From NCBI RefSeq assembly GCF_900460215.1, contig NZ_UHIA01000004.1:690001-754000 (forward strand): 64,000 bases of DNA, written 5' to 3'. The stretch comes from Suttonella indologenes. GTDB lineage: Bacteria; Pseudomonadota; Gammaproteobacteria; Cardiobacteriales; Cardiobacteriaceae. Shown here piece by piece: positions 42,468 through 50,174 of this stretch (its first letter is position 1; every line of letters begins with the position of its first letter). The translations under genes and the position numbers were made by a program. Below the pieces are notes generated by a model that worked only from the letters and a program-made list of their open reading frames with translations, did not search any database and had not been told where the DNA came from.

Positions 42468-43337
42468 TTAATTGATGTCGTTGCTGTCAAGAATGTATTG
42501 GATGACTTCATCTTGACGCAGTATCAATTCATTGATTTGATTGAGAACCTCAAACGGATCTATGCTCTTGCCGTTTTCATCCCAAGCCAACGGCTCGACC
42601 GGCTGCCGCCTTTCATCGACGTAAAACATCGCCGAACCGTTAGGGTAGAAAAAGGTGTATTCGCTGTTATTGCGGCTGTGAATCACAATTCTGCCTTCGG
42701 CATTGAAAATCACATGTTCGGATGCCTGCGTTTTATCGTCGATAGTATGTATGCGCATGATGGGCTTGCCTTCGCGCAGGATTAAGCTCCAGCCGATTCT
42801 TTTGCCTGCGGCGAAATCGGCAATCGACTCGACCGTGCCTTCAGGTGTGTACCAAATGGTGCGCCCGTTGCTGCTGTCGGTGCTGAAATCCTTTTCTTTA
42901 CCTTTGACCAGCAAAAAGGGCGCGGTTTGCGGCGCTTCGATGTCTTGGTAGAAATCTTGTGCAACGGAATCGCCTTGAGCGGTGCTGCCGAGAATCAGGC
43001 GGTAATAGCCGCCGCCTTGCGCCTGTTCGCTGCTGCCATGTTCCTGATCGGCGCCATGAAAATAGTAGCGTTGTTCTTTTTCTGCAGGCGTAAACTGCAA
43101 ATCATTGAGAAAGGTTTTGGCGTCAACGCTAAAGAGCGCCGTATCAAAATTCGGCTGTATGTTCAGATGACGGATATGCGGTGCCGCCGTATCCGCCGTA
43201 GCTTGTGCTGTCGGCAGTATGTTTTTATGGCTTTTGACTGCGGTTTCAATAGGTTTTTCGGGTAGCGTATTTTTGCGGCTTTCACTATGGGCGCAAGCGG
43301 CGAATAATGCGGCGGCTAACAAGAGATATTTATTCAT
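42468..43337 (-). CDS. Exported lipoprotein of unknown function, paralogue B
   Basis: 289 residues with lipoprotein signal MNKYLLLAAALFAACAHS (lipobox LFAAC). It shares a long conserved core with the gene upstream: GGYYRLILG, AQDFYQDIEAPQTAPFLLV, STDSSNGRTIWYTPEGTV. The C-terminal third has alternating Y/F-x-x-G pieces (ASEHVIFNAEGRI, EYTFFYPNGSAMFY) reminiscent of MORN/YwqK-type repeats. Start overlaps the end of the paralogue by 8 nt, so they are co-translated. Function unknown. Confidence 0.78.
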   Translation of the reverse strand: MNKYLLLAAALFAACAHSESRKNTLPEKPIETAVKSHKNILPTAQATADTAAPHIRHLNIQPNFDTALFSVDAKTFLNDLQFTPAEKEQRYYFHGADQEHGSSEQAQGGGYYRLILGSTAQGDSVAQDFYQDIEAPQTAPFLLVKGKEKDFSTDSSNGRTIWYTPEGTVESIADFAAGKRIGWSLILREGKPIMRIHTIDDKTQASEHVIFNAEGRIVIHSRNNSEYTFFYPNGSAMFYVDERRQPVEPLAWDENGKSIDPFEVLNQINELILRQDEVIQYILDSNDIN

Positions 43338-44178
43338 GATTTTTCGCTTCTTCCAGTGCTGCTTCTATTTTTTTTAAGACGGATTGATAGATTTCTTGGC
43401 GCAATTCGTAAGCGCCCATAAATTGCGGTGCAATTTCCAAAATTTTGACTTCTTTGCCTGCCTCATTCCAAGCACGATAATAAGGTTTTCCGTCTTTTTC
43501 TTGGAAAATCAGCATAATTTTGCCGCTGTGATAATAGAAAAACTCCTGCTCTTTTTGTTGGTCGATATGGGAGAGCAATTTGCCGTCCAGAGAATAGAAA
43601 ATAGATTGTTCTTTTTCAAAATCAATCATATTTAAGCCTTTCTCGGTAATAAATAAATGCCCGCCTTGCCGTTTGCCTTGGGAAAAGACGACGATGTCGG
43701 TAACTTTTCCTTCGGGGTTATACCAAACGAGGCGCCCATCAATACCGTCGGTAGACAAATCATTTTCCTTGCCGGGAATTAGGATAAAAGGTGCGGTTTG
43801 CGGCGCACCGCTGTCTTGGTAGAAATTCTGTGCGACGGGTTTGCCGTCTGCGCTTGTGCCTAAGATTTCGCGGTAATGGCCGCCTGTCGCCGGAGCATCG
43901 ACGGATTGACCGTCTTTATCAAAATAATATTGCTTTTTCTCTTTAGCGGCGGTGTATTCCAGCTCGTTTTGATAAGTCTTGCTGTCGATGTGCAGCAGAT
44001 CGATAAATTCAGGACGAATTTGAAATTCCGCCAAATCGGGCGGCATGAGGCTTTTGTCCAATATTGCGTCGATGTCTTCATATTGGGCTTTTATGCTGTT
44101 TTTTTCATGGCGGTGTTCGGCAAAGCCGGGCTGTATCGCGCACAAAGCGAGAGCCAATGTAAGTAGTAATTTTTTCAC
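43330..44178 (-). CDS. Exported protein of unknown function, paralogue A
   Basis: 282 residues with a Sec signal MKKLLLTLALALCAIQPGFA. Core similar to paralogue B: GGHYREILGTSADGKPVAQN, QDSGAPQTAPFILIPGKEND and GRLVWYNPEGKVTDIVVF, then SIFYSLDGKLLSH and FFYYHSGKIMLIF, which look like MORN-type hairpin repeats. Ends with a charged helix KKIEAALEEAKNHE. Unlike B it appears to be a soluble periplasmic protein. The pair arose by tandem duplication; one anchored and one soluble member suggests they may work together. Confidence 0.78.
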   Translation of the reverse strand: MKKLLLTLALALCAIQPGFAEHRHEKNSIKAQYEDIDAILDKSLMPPDLAEFQIRPEFIDLLHIDSKTYQNELEYTAAKEKKQYYFDKDGQSVDAPATGGHYREILGTSADGKPVAQNFYQDSGAPQTAPFILIPGKENDLSTDGIDGRLVWYNPEGKVTDIVVFSQGKRQGGHLFITEKGLNMIDFEKEQSIFYSLDGKLLSHIDQQKEQEFFYYHSGKIMLIFQEKDGKPYYRAWNEAGKEVKILEIAPQFMGAYELRQEIYQSVLKKIEAALEEAKNHE

Positions 44179-44340
44179 TTCAATCTCCTTAAACTTTATG
44201 AGAAATATTTCGGAATTATGCGTGATTGCCTATGGTAATTCAATGATTTTAGAAAAGCGGCGGCAGTTTTTTCGCCCGCCTATTGAAAAGGCGGCTAAAC
44301 TGCTGTGCAATAGCAAGATTATGATTGCTGATGAGGATTT
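44179..44340. promoter_or_regulatory. Divergent intergenic region
   Basis: 162 bp between paralogue A (minus) and the LacI regulator (plus); must contain both promoters. No palindrome like that at 45401 was found here, so autoregulation of the LacI gene by the same site is not supported. Confidence 0.4.
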
Positions 44341-45360
44341 ATGGCTTCTTCCAAAGATGTGGCGAAAAAAGCGGGGGTGTCGCAGACAACCGTTTCGCGC
44401 GTGCTGAATGCGCCCGAGCAAGTGCGTCCTGAAACGCGAGACAAAGTGCTGGCGGCGATTGCGGCGCTCAATTATGTGCCGGATGCGAATGCCCGCAGTT
44501 TGGTGCAGCAAAAATCCTATAGCATTTCTTTGATTTCGGGCGGCTTGGAAAATCCTTTTTTTGTCGATTCCACGACTGAAATCATCAATTTCGCCAACCG
44601 TGCCGGCTATCGCGTGAACGTGCATTTTGTCGGCAGCGACGAAGTGGCGGATGCCTATGATGCGGCATTGGCGAATAAAACCGACGGTTTGATTATGTCC
44701 TGCATGTTGTTGGATGATCCCGTGGTTGAGCGTTTGGAACATTTGCAATTGCCTTTTATCAGTTTTAACCGCCGCCACCGCGAGAAAGGCAATTATGTGG
44801 AAATCGATAATCTGGCGGCAGGCAAGCTGGCGGCGGAGCATCTGCTGGCATTGGGGCATCGCGATATTTTATGGATTGGCGCTTATCCGCGCGTCAGCAC
44901 CTTTGCCAATCGTTTTTTAGGTTATCAATCCGCCATGCAGGCGGCAAAAAGCCGTTTCGGCGAGACTTTGCGCAGTCGCGTGATTAATTTCAAACAATTG
45001 GACAGACCCGATGTCTTCGGTTTGCTGGAACGTTTGGCGCAAACTGACACCATGCCGAGCGCGATTTGCGCCGCAACCGATGCGATGGCGATTGATGTCT
45101 TAGATGCTTTGGCGGCTTTAGATTGCTCGGTGCCGGAGCAGGTCAGCGTGATTGGCATTGATAATGTGCGTTTGAGCGGCAGCCGCCTGATTGAATTAAG
45201 CACGGTGGGCTGCGCCAAAGGGCAGATATTGGGCTTTACCGCCGTGCAGGCATTATTTGCAATGATTGAAGCCAAAGAAGACGGACGCCAATTGCCGGAA
45301 ATTCGCATTACTGAACCCGTTACTTTATACGAACGCCGCACAACGCGCGCCTTGCTTTAA
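44341..45360 (+). CDS. LacI-family transcriptional regulator
   Basis: 339 residues. N-terminal HTH and hinge: SSKDVAKKAGVSQTTVSRVLN and YVPDANARSLVQQKS. Periplasmic-binding-like effector domain with FDN-type SVIGIDNVRLS. It is directly upstream of the lactonase/dehydrogenase genes and on the same strand, with a perfect 10-bp inverted repeat in between, so it is most likely their local regulator. In Agrobacterium the analogous operon is controlled by an IclR-type protein (BlcR/AttJ), so the regulator class differs. Confidence 0.9.
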   Translation: MASSKDVAKKAGVSQTTVSRVLNAPEQVRPETRDKVLAAIAALNYVPDANARSLVQQKSYSISLISGGLENPFFVDSTTEIINFANRAGYRVNVHFVGSDEVADAYDAALANKTDGLIMSCMLLDDPVVERLEHLQLPFISFNRRHREKGNYVEIDNLAAGKLAAEHLLALGHRDILWIGAYPRVSTFANRFLGYQSAMQAAKSRFGETLRSRVINFKQLDRPDVFGLLERLAQTDTMPSAICAATDAMAIDVLDALAALDCSVPEQVSVIGIDNVRLSGSRLIELSTVGCAKGQILGFTAVQALFAMIEAKEDGRQLPEIRITEPVTLYERRTTRALL

Positions 45361-45400
45361 GAAAAATGCTTGCTATCGCTTGGTTAATTAACTAAGATGA

Positions 45401-45428
45401 ATACGTAACCAATAAAATGGTTACGTAT
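45401..45428. promoter_or_regulatory. Operator-like inverted repeat upstream of lactonase operon
   Basis: Perfect arms ATACGTAACC (45401-45410) and GGTTACGTAT (45419-45428), 8-nt spacer, 26 nt before the lactonase start codon. No T-run follows, so it is not a terminator. A likely binding site for the LacI-family regulator encoded immediately upstream. Confidence 0.75.
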
Positions 45429-45454
45429 CCTTAAATATTAATTAGGAGATTAGC

Positions 45455-46245
45455 ATGAAAGAAATTCGTTTATATATGCTGCAATCCGGCAGTTTGAAAT
45501 GCAAAGTGCACAATATCAAAATGAATCAAGGTGATGGCGCTGATTATGAAATCCCAGTTCCTTTCTTTTTGCTAACCCACCCTGAAGGACACACTATCAT
45601 TGATGGCGGCAATGCGGTGGAAGTAGCAGAAAATCCGCGAGAATATTGGGGAGATATTTGCGATGTATATAACCCTGTGATGACTAAGGAACAAGGCTGT
45701 GTCGAGCAACTGAAAGCTTTGGATATTGATCCTAATGATGTGAAATATGTCTTGCAATCGCATCTGCATCTGGATCACACCGGCGCGGTGGGGCGTTTTC
45801 CCAATGCCACTTATATCGTGCAGCGATGTGAATATGAATATGCCTTTACTCCTGACTGGTTCGCTGCCGGTGGTTATATCCGTAAGGATTTTGATCGTCC
45901 CGGACTGAAATGGCAGTTTTTGAATGGCACATCGGATGATTTTATGATGTTTACGGCGATGGGACATTGACGACGATATTCACACCGGGACATGCGCCGG
46001 GACATCAGTCTTTTTTAGTAAGACTTCCAAATACGGCGCCGATGATACTTACAATTGATGCTGCTTATACTATTGATCATTGGGAAAAAAGGGCTTTACC
46101 GGGTTTCTTGGCTTCTACTGTGGATGCGGTGCGCTCAGTCGATAAATTACGCACTTTAGCGGAAAGAGAAAAAGCCATTGTTGTAACAGGACATGACCCT
46201 GATGCATGGGGAACTTTCAAAAAAGCTCCCGATTTTTATAATTAG
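45455..46245 (+). pseudogene. Metallo-beta-lactamase-fold lactonase (AttM/BlcC/AiiA-like), one-base frameshift
   Basis: Lactone-ring hydrolase related to gamma-butyrolactone / N-acyl-homoserine lactonases. First frame 45455-45970: MKEIRLYMLQSGSLKC..., zinc motif QSHLHLDHTGAVG. A TTTT at 45940-45943 needs one more T; then DDFYDVYGDGTLTTIFTPGHAPGHQSFLV follows in frame to 46245, with the second zinc His (GHAPGHQ), bridging Asp (TIDAAYT) and last His (VVTGHDPDAW). All ligands are thus preserved across the shift. Joined length about 263 residues, normal for the family. Recent decay, a slippage switch or a sequencing error are all possible. Confidence 0.88.
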
Positions 46246-46257
46246 AGAGGAAATAAG

Positions 46258-47424
46258 ATGATTAAGACCACATTTGTAGGAAAAAACTACAGCGGCTGGG
46301 GCTGTCTTTCGGTTTTAGCCGAAGAAGTGCAGCGGCTCGGCGCGAAAAAAGCGCTGTTGATTACCGACCCTTTTTTACGCCGCAACGGCATGGCGGATAA
46401 TATCGCCGCTCGCCTTAAGGACATCGGCGTGGACAGCGTGATTTATGACGAAGTCGCGGCAGAACCACCCTTGGCTTTGGCGCAATCTTTGGTGGATTTC
46501 ACGCGGGCGCAGGCGGCGGATTTGGTTATCGGCTTGGGCGGCGGCAGCGCGCTGGATTTGGCGAAATTGGCAGCGGTGTTTGCCGAGCAGGAAGGCGAGG
46601 TACGCGAATATTTGAACCTCTCGGGCAGCAAAAGCCTCAGCACGCGCGGTTTGCCGAAAATCATGATTCCCACCACTTCCGGCACCGGTTCGGAGATTAC
46701 CAATATTTCCGTATTGTCTTTAGAAAGCACTAAAGACGTGATTGCGCATGATTTTCTGCTGGCGGACGTGGCGATTGTCGATCCTGAATTGACCGTATCC
46801 GTGCCGCCGCGCGTTACCGCCGCTACCGGTATTGACGCGCTTACGCATGCGGTGGAATCCTATGTTTCCATTCATGCCAACCCTGTAACCGAAGCATTGT
46901 CTTTGCAGGCGATTCGCTTGATTAGCCGTTCTCTGCGTACGGCGGTGCAAAACGGAGAAGACCGCCAAGCGCGCGAAGACATGAGCTACGGCAGCTATTT
47001 GGCAGGGATTGCTTTCTTTAATGCCGGCGTGGCGGGCGTGCATGCGCTTGCCTATCCTTTGGGCGGACAATTCCATATTGCTCACGGCGAATCTAATGCC
47101 GTGCTGCTGCCCTATGTGATGGGCTATATTGCGTCGGCATGCGAAAAACGCTTAAAAGACATTTACGAAGCGATGGGCTTTAGCGCCGCTTATTTATCGC
47201 AAAGCGAAGCCGCGCAAGCCTGCATCGCCCGTCTGGAAGAATTGGTTAAAGACGTAGGCATTCCCAACAGTCTGCAAGCCTTTGATATTCCCGAATCGGC
47301 GCTGCCCTCGCTGGTTGCCGACGGCTGCAAGCAAACGCGGCTTTTGGCGCGCAGCCCCATGCCTTTGCAGGAAGCGGATATTGCAAAAATTTACCGCGCC
47401 GCTTGGGAAGGCAAGACGTTTTAA
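46258..47424 (+). CDS. Iron-containing alcohol dehydrogenase (gamma-hydroxybutyrate dehydrogenase-like)
   Basis: 388-residue group III Fe-dependent alcohol dehydrogenase. NAD-binding GLGGGSALDLAKLAAVF, MIPTTSGTGSEITN, and metal ligands in DALTHAVESYV, HALAYPLGG and HGESNAVLLPYVM. In the Agrobacterium blc/att operon the gene in this position (blcB/attL) oxidises gamma-hydroxybutyrate to succinic semialdehyde, which fits the neighbours. Spaced 12 nt after the lactonase. Confidence 0.88.
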   Translation: MIKTTFVGKNYSGWGCLSVLAEEVQRLGAKKALLITDPFLRRNGMADNIAARLKDIGVDSVIYDEVAAEPPLALAQSLVDFTRAQAADLVIGLGGGSALDLAKLAAVFAEQEGEVREYLNLSGSKSLSTRGLPKIMIPTTSGTGSEITNISVLSLESTKDVIAHDFLLADVAIVDPELTVSVPPRVTAATGIDALTHAVESYVSIHANPVTEALSLQAIRLISRSLRTAVQNGEDRQAREDMSYGSYLAGIAFFNAGVAGVHALAYPLGGQFHIAHGESNAVLLPYVMGYIASACEKRLKDIYEAMGFSAAYLSQSEAAQACIARLEELVKDVGIPNSLQAFDIPESALPSLVADGCKQTRLLARSPMPLQEADIAKIYRAAWEGKTF

Positions 47425-47477
47425 TTTATCATCAAGGGCGCGGCAGTATCGCCGCGCTGCGGATAAAAGAGGTAAAT

Positions 47478-48899
47478 ATGCTTTTAAAACAACAATGTTA
47501 TATTGACGGACAATGGCTGGGCACAGGCGAGATTGCCGTGAGCAATCCTGCCACAGGAGAAATCATTGCCCATGTGCCGAATTTCGGCGCAGCAGAGGCG
47601 GAGCAAGCGGTAGCAGCGGCGGCAGCGGCTTTACCTGCATGGCGCGATAAAACCGCCAAAGAACGCAGCAAGATTTTGCGCAAATGGTTTGACCTTATCA
47701 TGCAACATCAGGACGAACTGGCGGAAATCCTTACCCGCGAACAGGGTAAGCCTTTGACGGAAGCGCGCGGCGAAATCGCTTACGGCGCCTCCTATATCGA
47801 ATGGTATGCGGAAGAAGCCAAGCGCATTTACGGCGAAACCATACCTGCTGCGGGCGAGAATCAGAAAATTATCGTGCAAAAACAGGCTGTCGGTGTGTGC
47901 GCGGCGATTACGCCGTGGAATTTCCCCAATGCCATGATTACCCGCAAAGCCGCGCCCGCTTTGGCGGCAGGTTGCAGCTTTATCATTCGTCCCGCCAGTC
48001 AAACGCCGCTTTCTGCGTTGGCATTGGCGGCATTGGCAGAAGAGGCGGGCATTCCCAAAGGCGTGTTTAACGTCATTACCGGCGAAGCCAAAGCCATCGG
48101 CAAAGTGCTGACCGAAAGCGATACGGTGCGCAAATTCAGCTTCACAGGCTCAACCGCTACCGGCAAATTACTCATGCAGCAATGCGCGTCCACGATTAAA
48201 AAAGTCTCGCTGGAATTGGGCGGCAATGCACCCTTTATCGTCTTTGACGATGCCGATATCGGTAAAGCCGTGCAGGGCGCCATCGCCAGCAAATTCAGAA
48301 ATGCGGGGCAAACCTGCGTCTGCGCCAACCGCATTTATGTGCAAAGCGGCGTGTATGACACCTTTGTCAGCCAGCTTAAAGCGGCGGTAGAACAACTGAA
48401 GATTGGCAACGGTCTCTCGGAAGGCGTGAATTTCGGGCCTTTGATTGACAGCAATGCGCTACTTAAAGTGCAGGAGCATATTGATGATGCCCTTGCCAAA
48501 GGCGCGGAATTGGTCTGCGGCGGCAAAGCACACAGCGCAGGGGAATTATTCTTTGAACCCAGCATTTTGCGTCATGTGCCCTATGATGCCAAAGTCGCCA
48601 AAGAAGAAACCTTCGGGCCTTTGGCGCCGATTTTCCGCTTTGACAGCGAAGAAGAAGTGATTGCTCAAGCCAATGATACGGAATTCGGTCTGGCGGCTTA
48701 TTTCTACAGCCGCGATATCGGGCGCATTCATCGTGTGGCGGATGCTTTGGAATACGGCATGGTCGGCATCAACAGCGGCATCATTTCCAACGAAGCTGCG
48801 CCTTTCGGCGGTATCAAGCAATCAGGGCTGGGACGCGAAGGCGGCAGACAAGGGATTGAAGATTACATCGAAAGCAAATATCTGCTGTTGCAGTATTAA
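47478..48899 (+). CDS. gabD: Succinate-semialdehyde dehydrogenase (GabD-like)
   Basis: 473 residues from the ATG at 47478 (RBS GAGGT), MLLKQQCYIDGQWLGTGE. Aldehyde dehydrogenase motifs: ITPWNFPNAMITRKAAPALA, FTGSTATGK, catalytic Glu in LELGGNAPFIV and Cys in NAGQTCVCANR (two cysteines flanking Val, typical of GabD). Last step: succinic semialdehyde to succinate. Corresponds to blcA/attK in the Agrobacterium operon. Confidence 0.92.
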   Translation: MLLKQQCYIDGQWLGTGEIAVSNPATGEIIAHVPNFGAAEAEQAVAAAAAALPAWRDKTAKERSKILRKWFDLIMQHQDELAEILTREQGKPLTEARGEIAYGASYIEWYAEEAKRIYGETIPAAGENQKIIVQKQAVGVCAAITPWNFPNAMITRKAAPALAAGCSFIIRPASQTPLSALALAALAEEAGIPKGVFNVITGEAKAIGKVLTESDTVRKFSFTGSTATGKLLMQQCASTIKKVSLELGGNAPFIVFDDADIGKAVQGAIASKFRNAGQTCVCANRIYVQSGVYDTFVSQLKAAVEQLKIGNGLSEGVNFGPLIDSNALLKVQEHIDDALAKGAELVCGGKAHSAGELFFEPSILRHVPYDAKVAKEETFGPLAPIFRFDSEEEVIAQANDTEFGLAAYFYSRDIGRIHRVADALEYGMVGINSGIISNEAAPFGGIKQSGLGREGGRQGIEDYIESKYLLLQY

Positions 48900-48902
48900 A
48901 CA

Positions 48903-48927
48903 AAAGCGGCGTATCTGCCGCTTTTTT
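48903..48927 (+). terminator. Rho-independent terminator after gabD
   Basis: Stem AAAGCGGC/GCCGCTTT, loop GTATCT, T-run; shared with the converging EamA gene. Confidence 0.85.
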
Positions 48928-49402
48928 ATGATGAGGAATGATGCTGTGTCGGCGTTGTTTGTGCGGGGGCGGGTCTAGGATTGGCTTTGAGAGTCAGCAA
49001 TAAAACGCCGCCGACAATCAGGACGATACCGAACCATTCGCGTGCGCTTAGGCGTTCGCCCAAAAACAGGGTGGCAAAGACGGCCACGAAGACTACCGAT
49101 AATTTATCCACCGGCGCGACATGGGCGGCTTGTCCGATTTGCAGAGCTTTGAAATAAAAGAGCCAAGAAAAGCCTGTGGCAGCGGCGGATAAAAATAAAA
49201 AGCCCCATTGCCTGCCGCTGATATCGGCGAAAGATTGCCATTTGCCCAGATAGCTGACCCAGAGCGCGATGATGAAGACAATCATCACGGTGCGGATAAA
49301 GGTAGCGAAATCGCTGTTGATGCCTTGCAAGCCGATTTTGGCGAAAATGGCGGTTAAAGCGGCGAATAGGGCGGCGAGCAGGGCGTAGAATAACCAAGAC
49401 AT
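48926..49402 (-). CDS. Single-domain EamA transporter
   Basis: 158 residues with about five hydrophobic segments, one EamA half-unit only: SWLFYALLAALFAALTAIFAKIG, then GFSWLFYFKALQIGQAAHVAPVDKLSVVF and LGERLSAREWFG. Such half-length DMT proteins (about 140 residues) are common and act as dimers. The Pro/Thr/His-rich tail is not conserved. Substrate unknown. Confidence 0.88.
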   Translation of the reverse strand: MSWLFYALLAALFAALTAIFAKIGLQGINSDFATFIRTVMIVFIIALWVSYLGKWQSFADISGRQWGFLFLSAAATGFSWLFYFKALQIGQAAHVAPVDKLSVVFVAVFATLFLGERLSAREWFGIVLIVGGVLLLTLKANPRPAPAQTTPTQHHSSS

Positions 49403-49411
49403 AGGCGTTAA

Positions 49412-50104
49412 TTAGTCGGAAAGGACAAAATCCGCTGCCGCTTGCGCATGTAGGGCGGCGGTGTCGAAGAAGGGCAAATGGTGGTCTTCTTGCCGAATCA
49501 GCAGACCGATTTCGGTGCAGCCCAAAATAATACCTTCTGCGCCTTGCGCTGCTAGAGCCTGCACCGCATCAAGATAAAAGGCGCGGCTTTGCGGCAGTAT
49601 TTTCCCTAGGCACAACTCTTCAAAAATGATGCGATGAATTTTCGTCTGCACTGTCGTCTCGGGCACGAGCATATCAATGCCGCGTTCAGCCAAACCTTTG
49701 CGGTAGAAATTATCTTGCATGGTAAAAGCCGTGCCTAATACGCCGATTTTGCGGAGTTGCCGCGCCTGAATGGCTTGCGCGGCGGCATCGAGAATGTGCA
49801 GGAAAGGAACGGAGATGACGGCGGCGATGTCTTCGGCATTTTTGTGCATGGTATTGGTGGCAAGCAAAATGCCTTCTGCACCGATGCTTTCGAGTTTACG
49901 GGCGGCTTCGCTCAAGATGGCGGCGGTTTGCTGCCATGCACCGTTTTTTTGATGACGGACGATTTCTTCAAAGTCCACGCTGAGCATAACAATCGGCGCG
50001 GAGCGGTTGCCGCCGGCGGCTTGATTAACCAAGCGGTTGATGTCGCGGTAATAGATTTCGGTGCTTTCGGGCGACATGCCGCCGATAATGCCTAGAGTTT
50101 TCAT
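49412..50104 (-). CDS. Aspartate/glutamate racemase family protein (YgeA-like)
   Basis: 230 residues from the ATG at 50104 (MKTLGIIGGMSPESTEIYYRDIN). The active-site pair sits in LLATNTMHK (Thr where other racemases have Cys) and ILGCTEIGLL (Cys). E. coli YgeA also has a Thr/Cys pair, so a one-sided L-specific racemase is the closest analogue. Separated by 9 nt from the EamA gene and on the same strand. Confidence 0.9.
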   Translation of the reverse strand: MKTLGIIGGMSPESTEIYYRDINRLVNQAAGGNRSAPIVMLSVDFEEIVRHQKNGAWQQTAAILSEAARKLESIGAEGILLATNTMHKNAEDIAAVISVPFLHILDAAAQAIQARQLRKIGVLGTAFTMQDNFYRKGLAERGIDMLVPETTVQTKIHRIIFEELCLGKILPQSRAFYLDAVQALAAQGAEGIILGCTEIGLLIRQEDHHLPFFDTAALHAQAAADFVLSD

Positions 50105-50174
50105 ATGTTTTTCGGATTTTTGGAGGATGCCGACGCGCAAAGGTTTAGGCTTTCGCGTCGTCGGAAAGAAGGGT

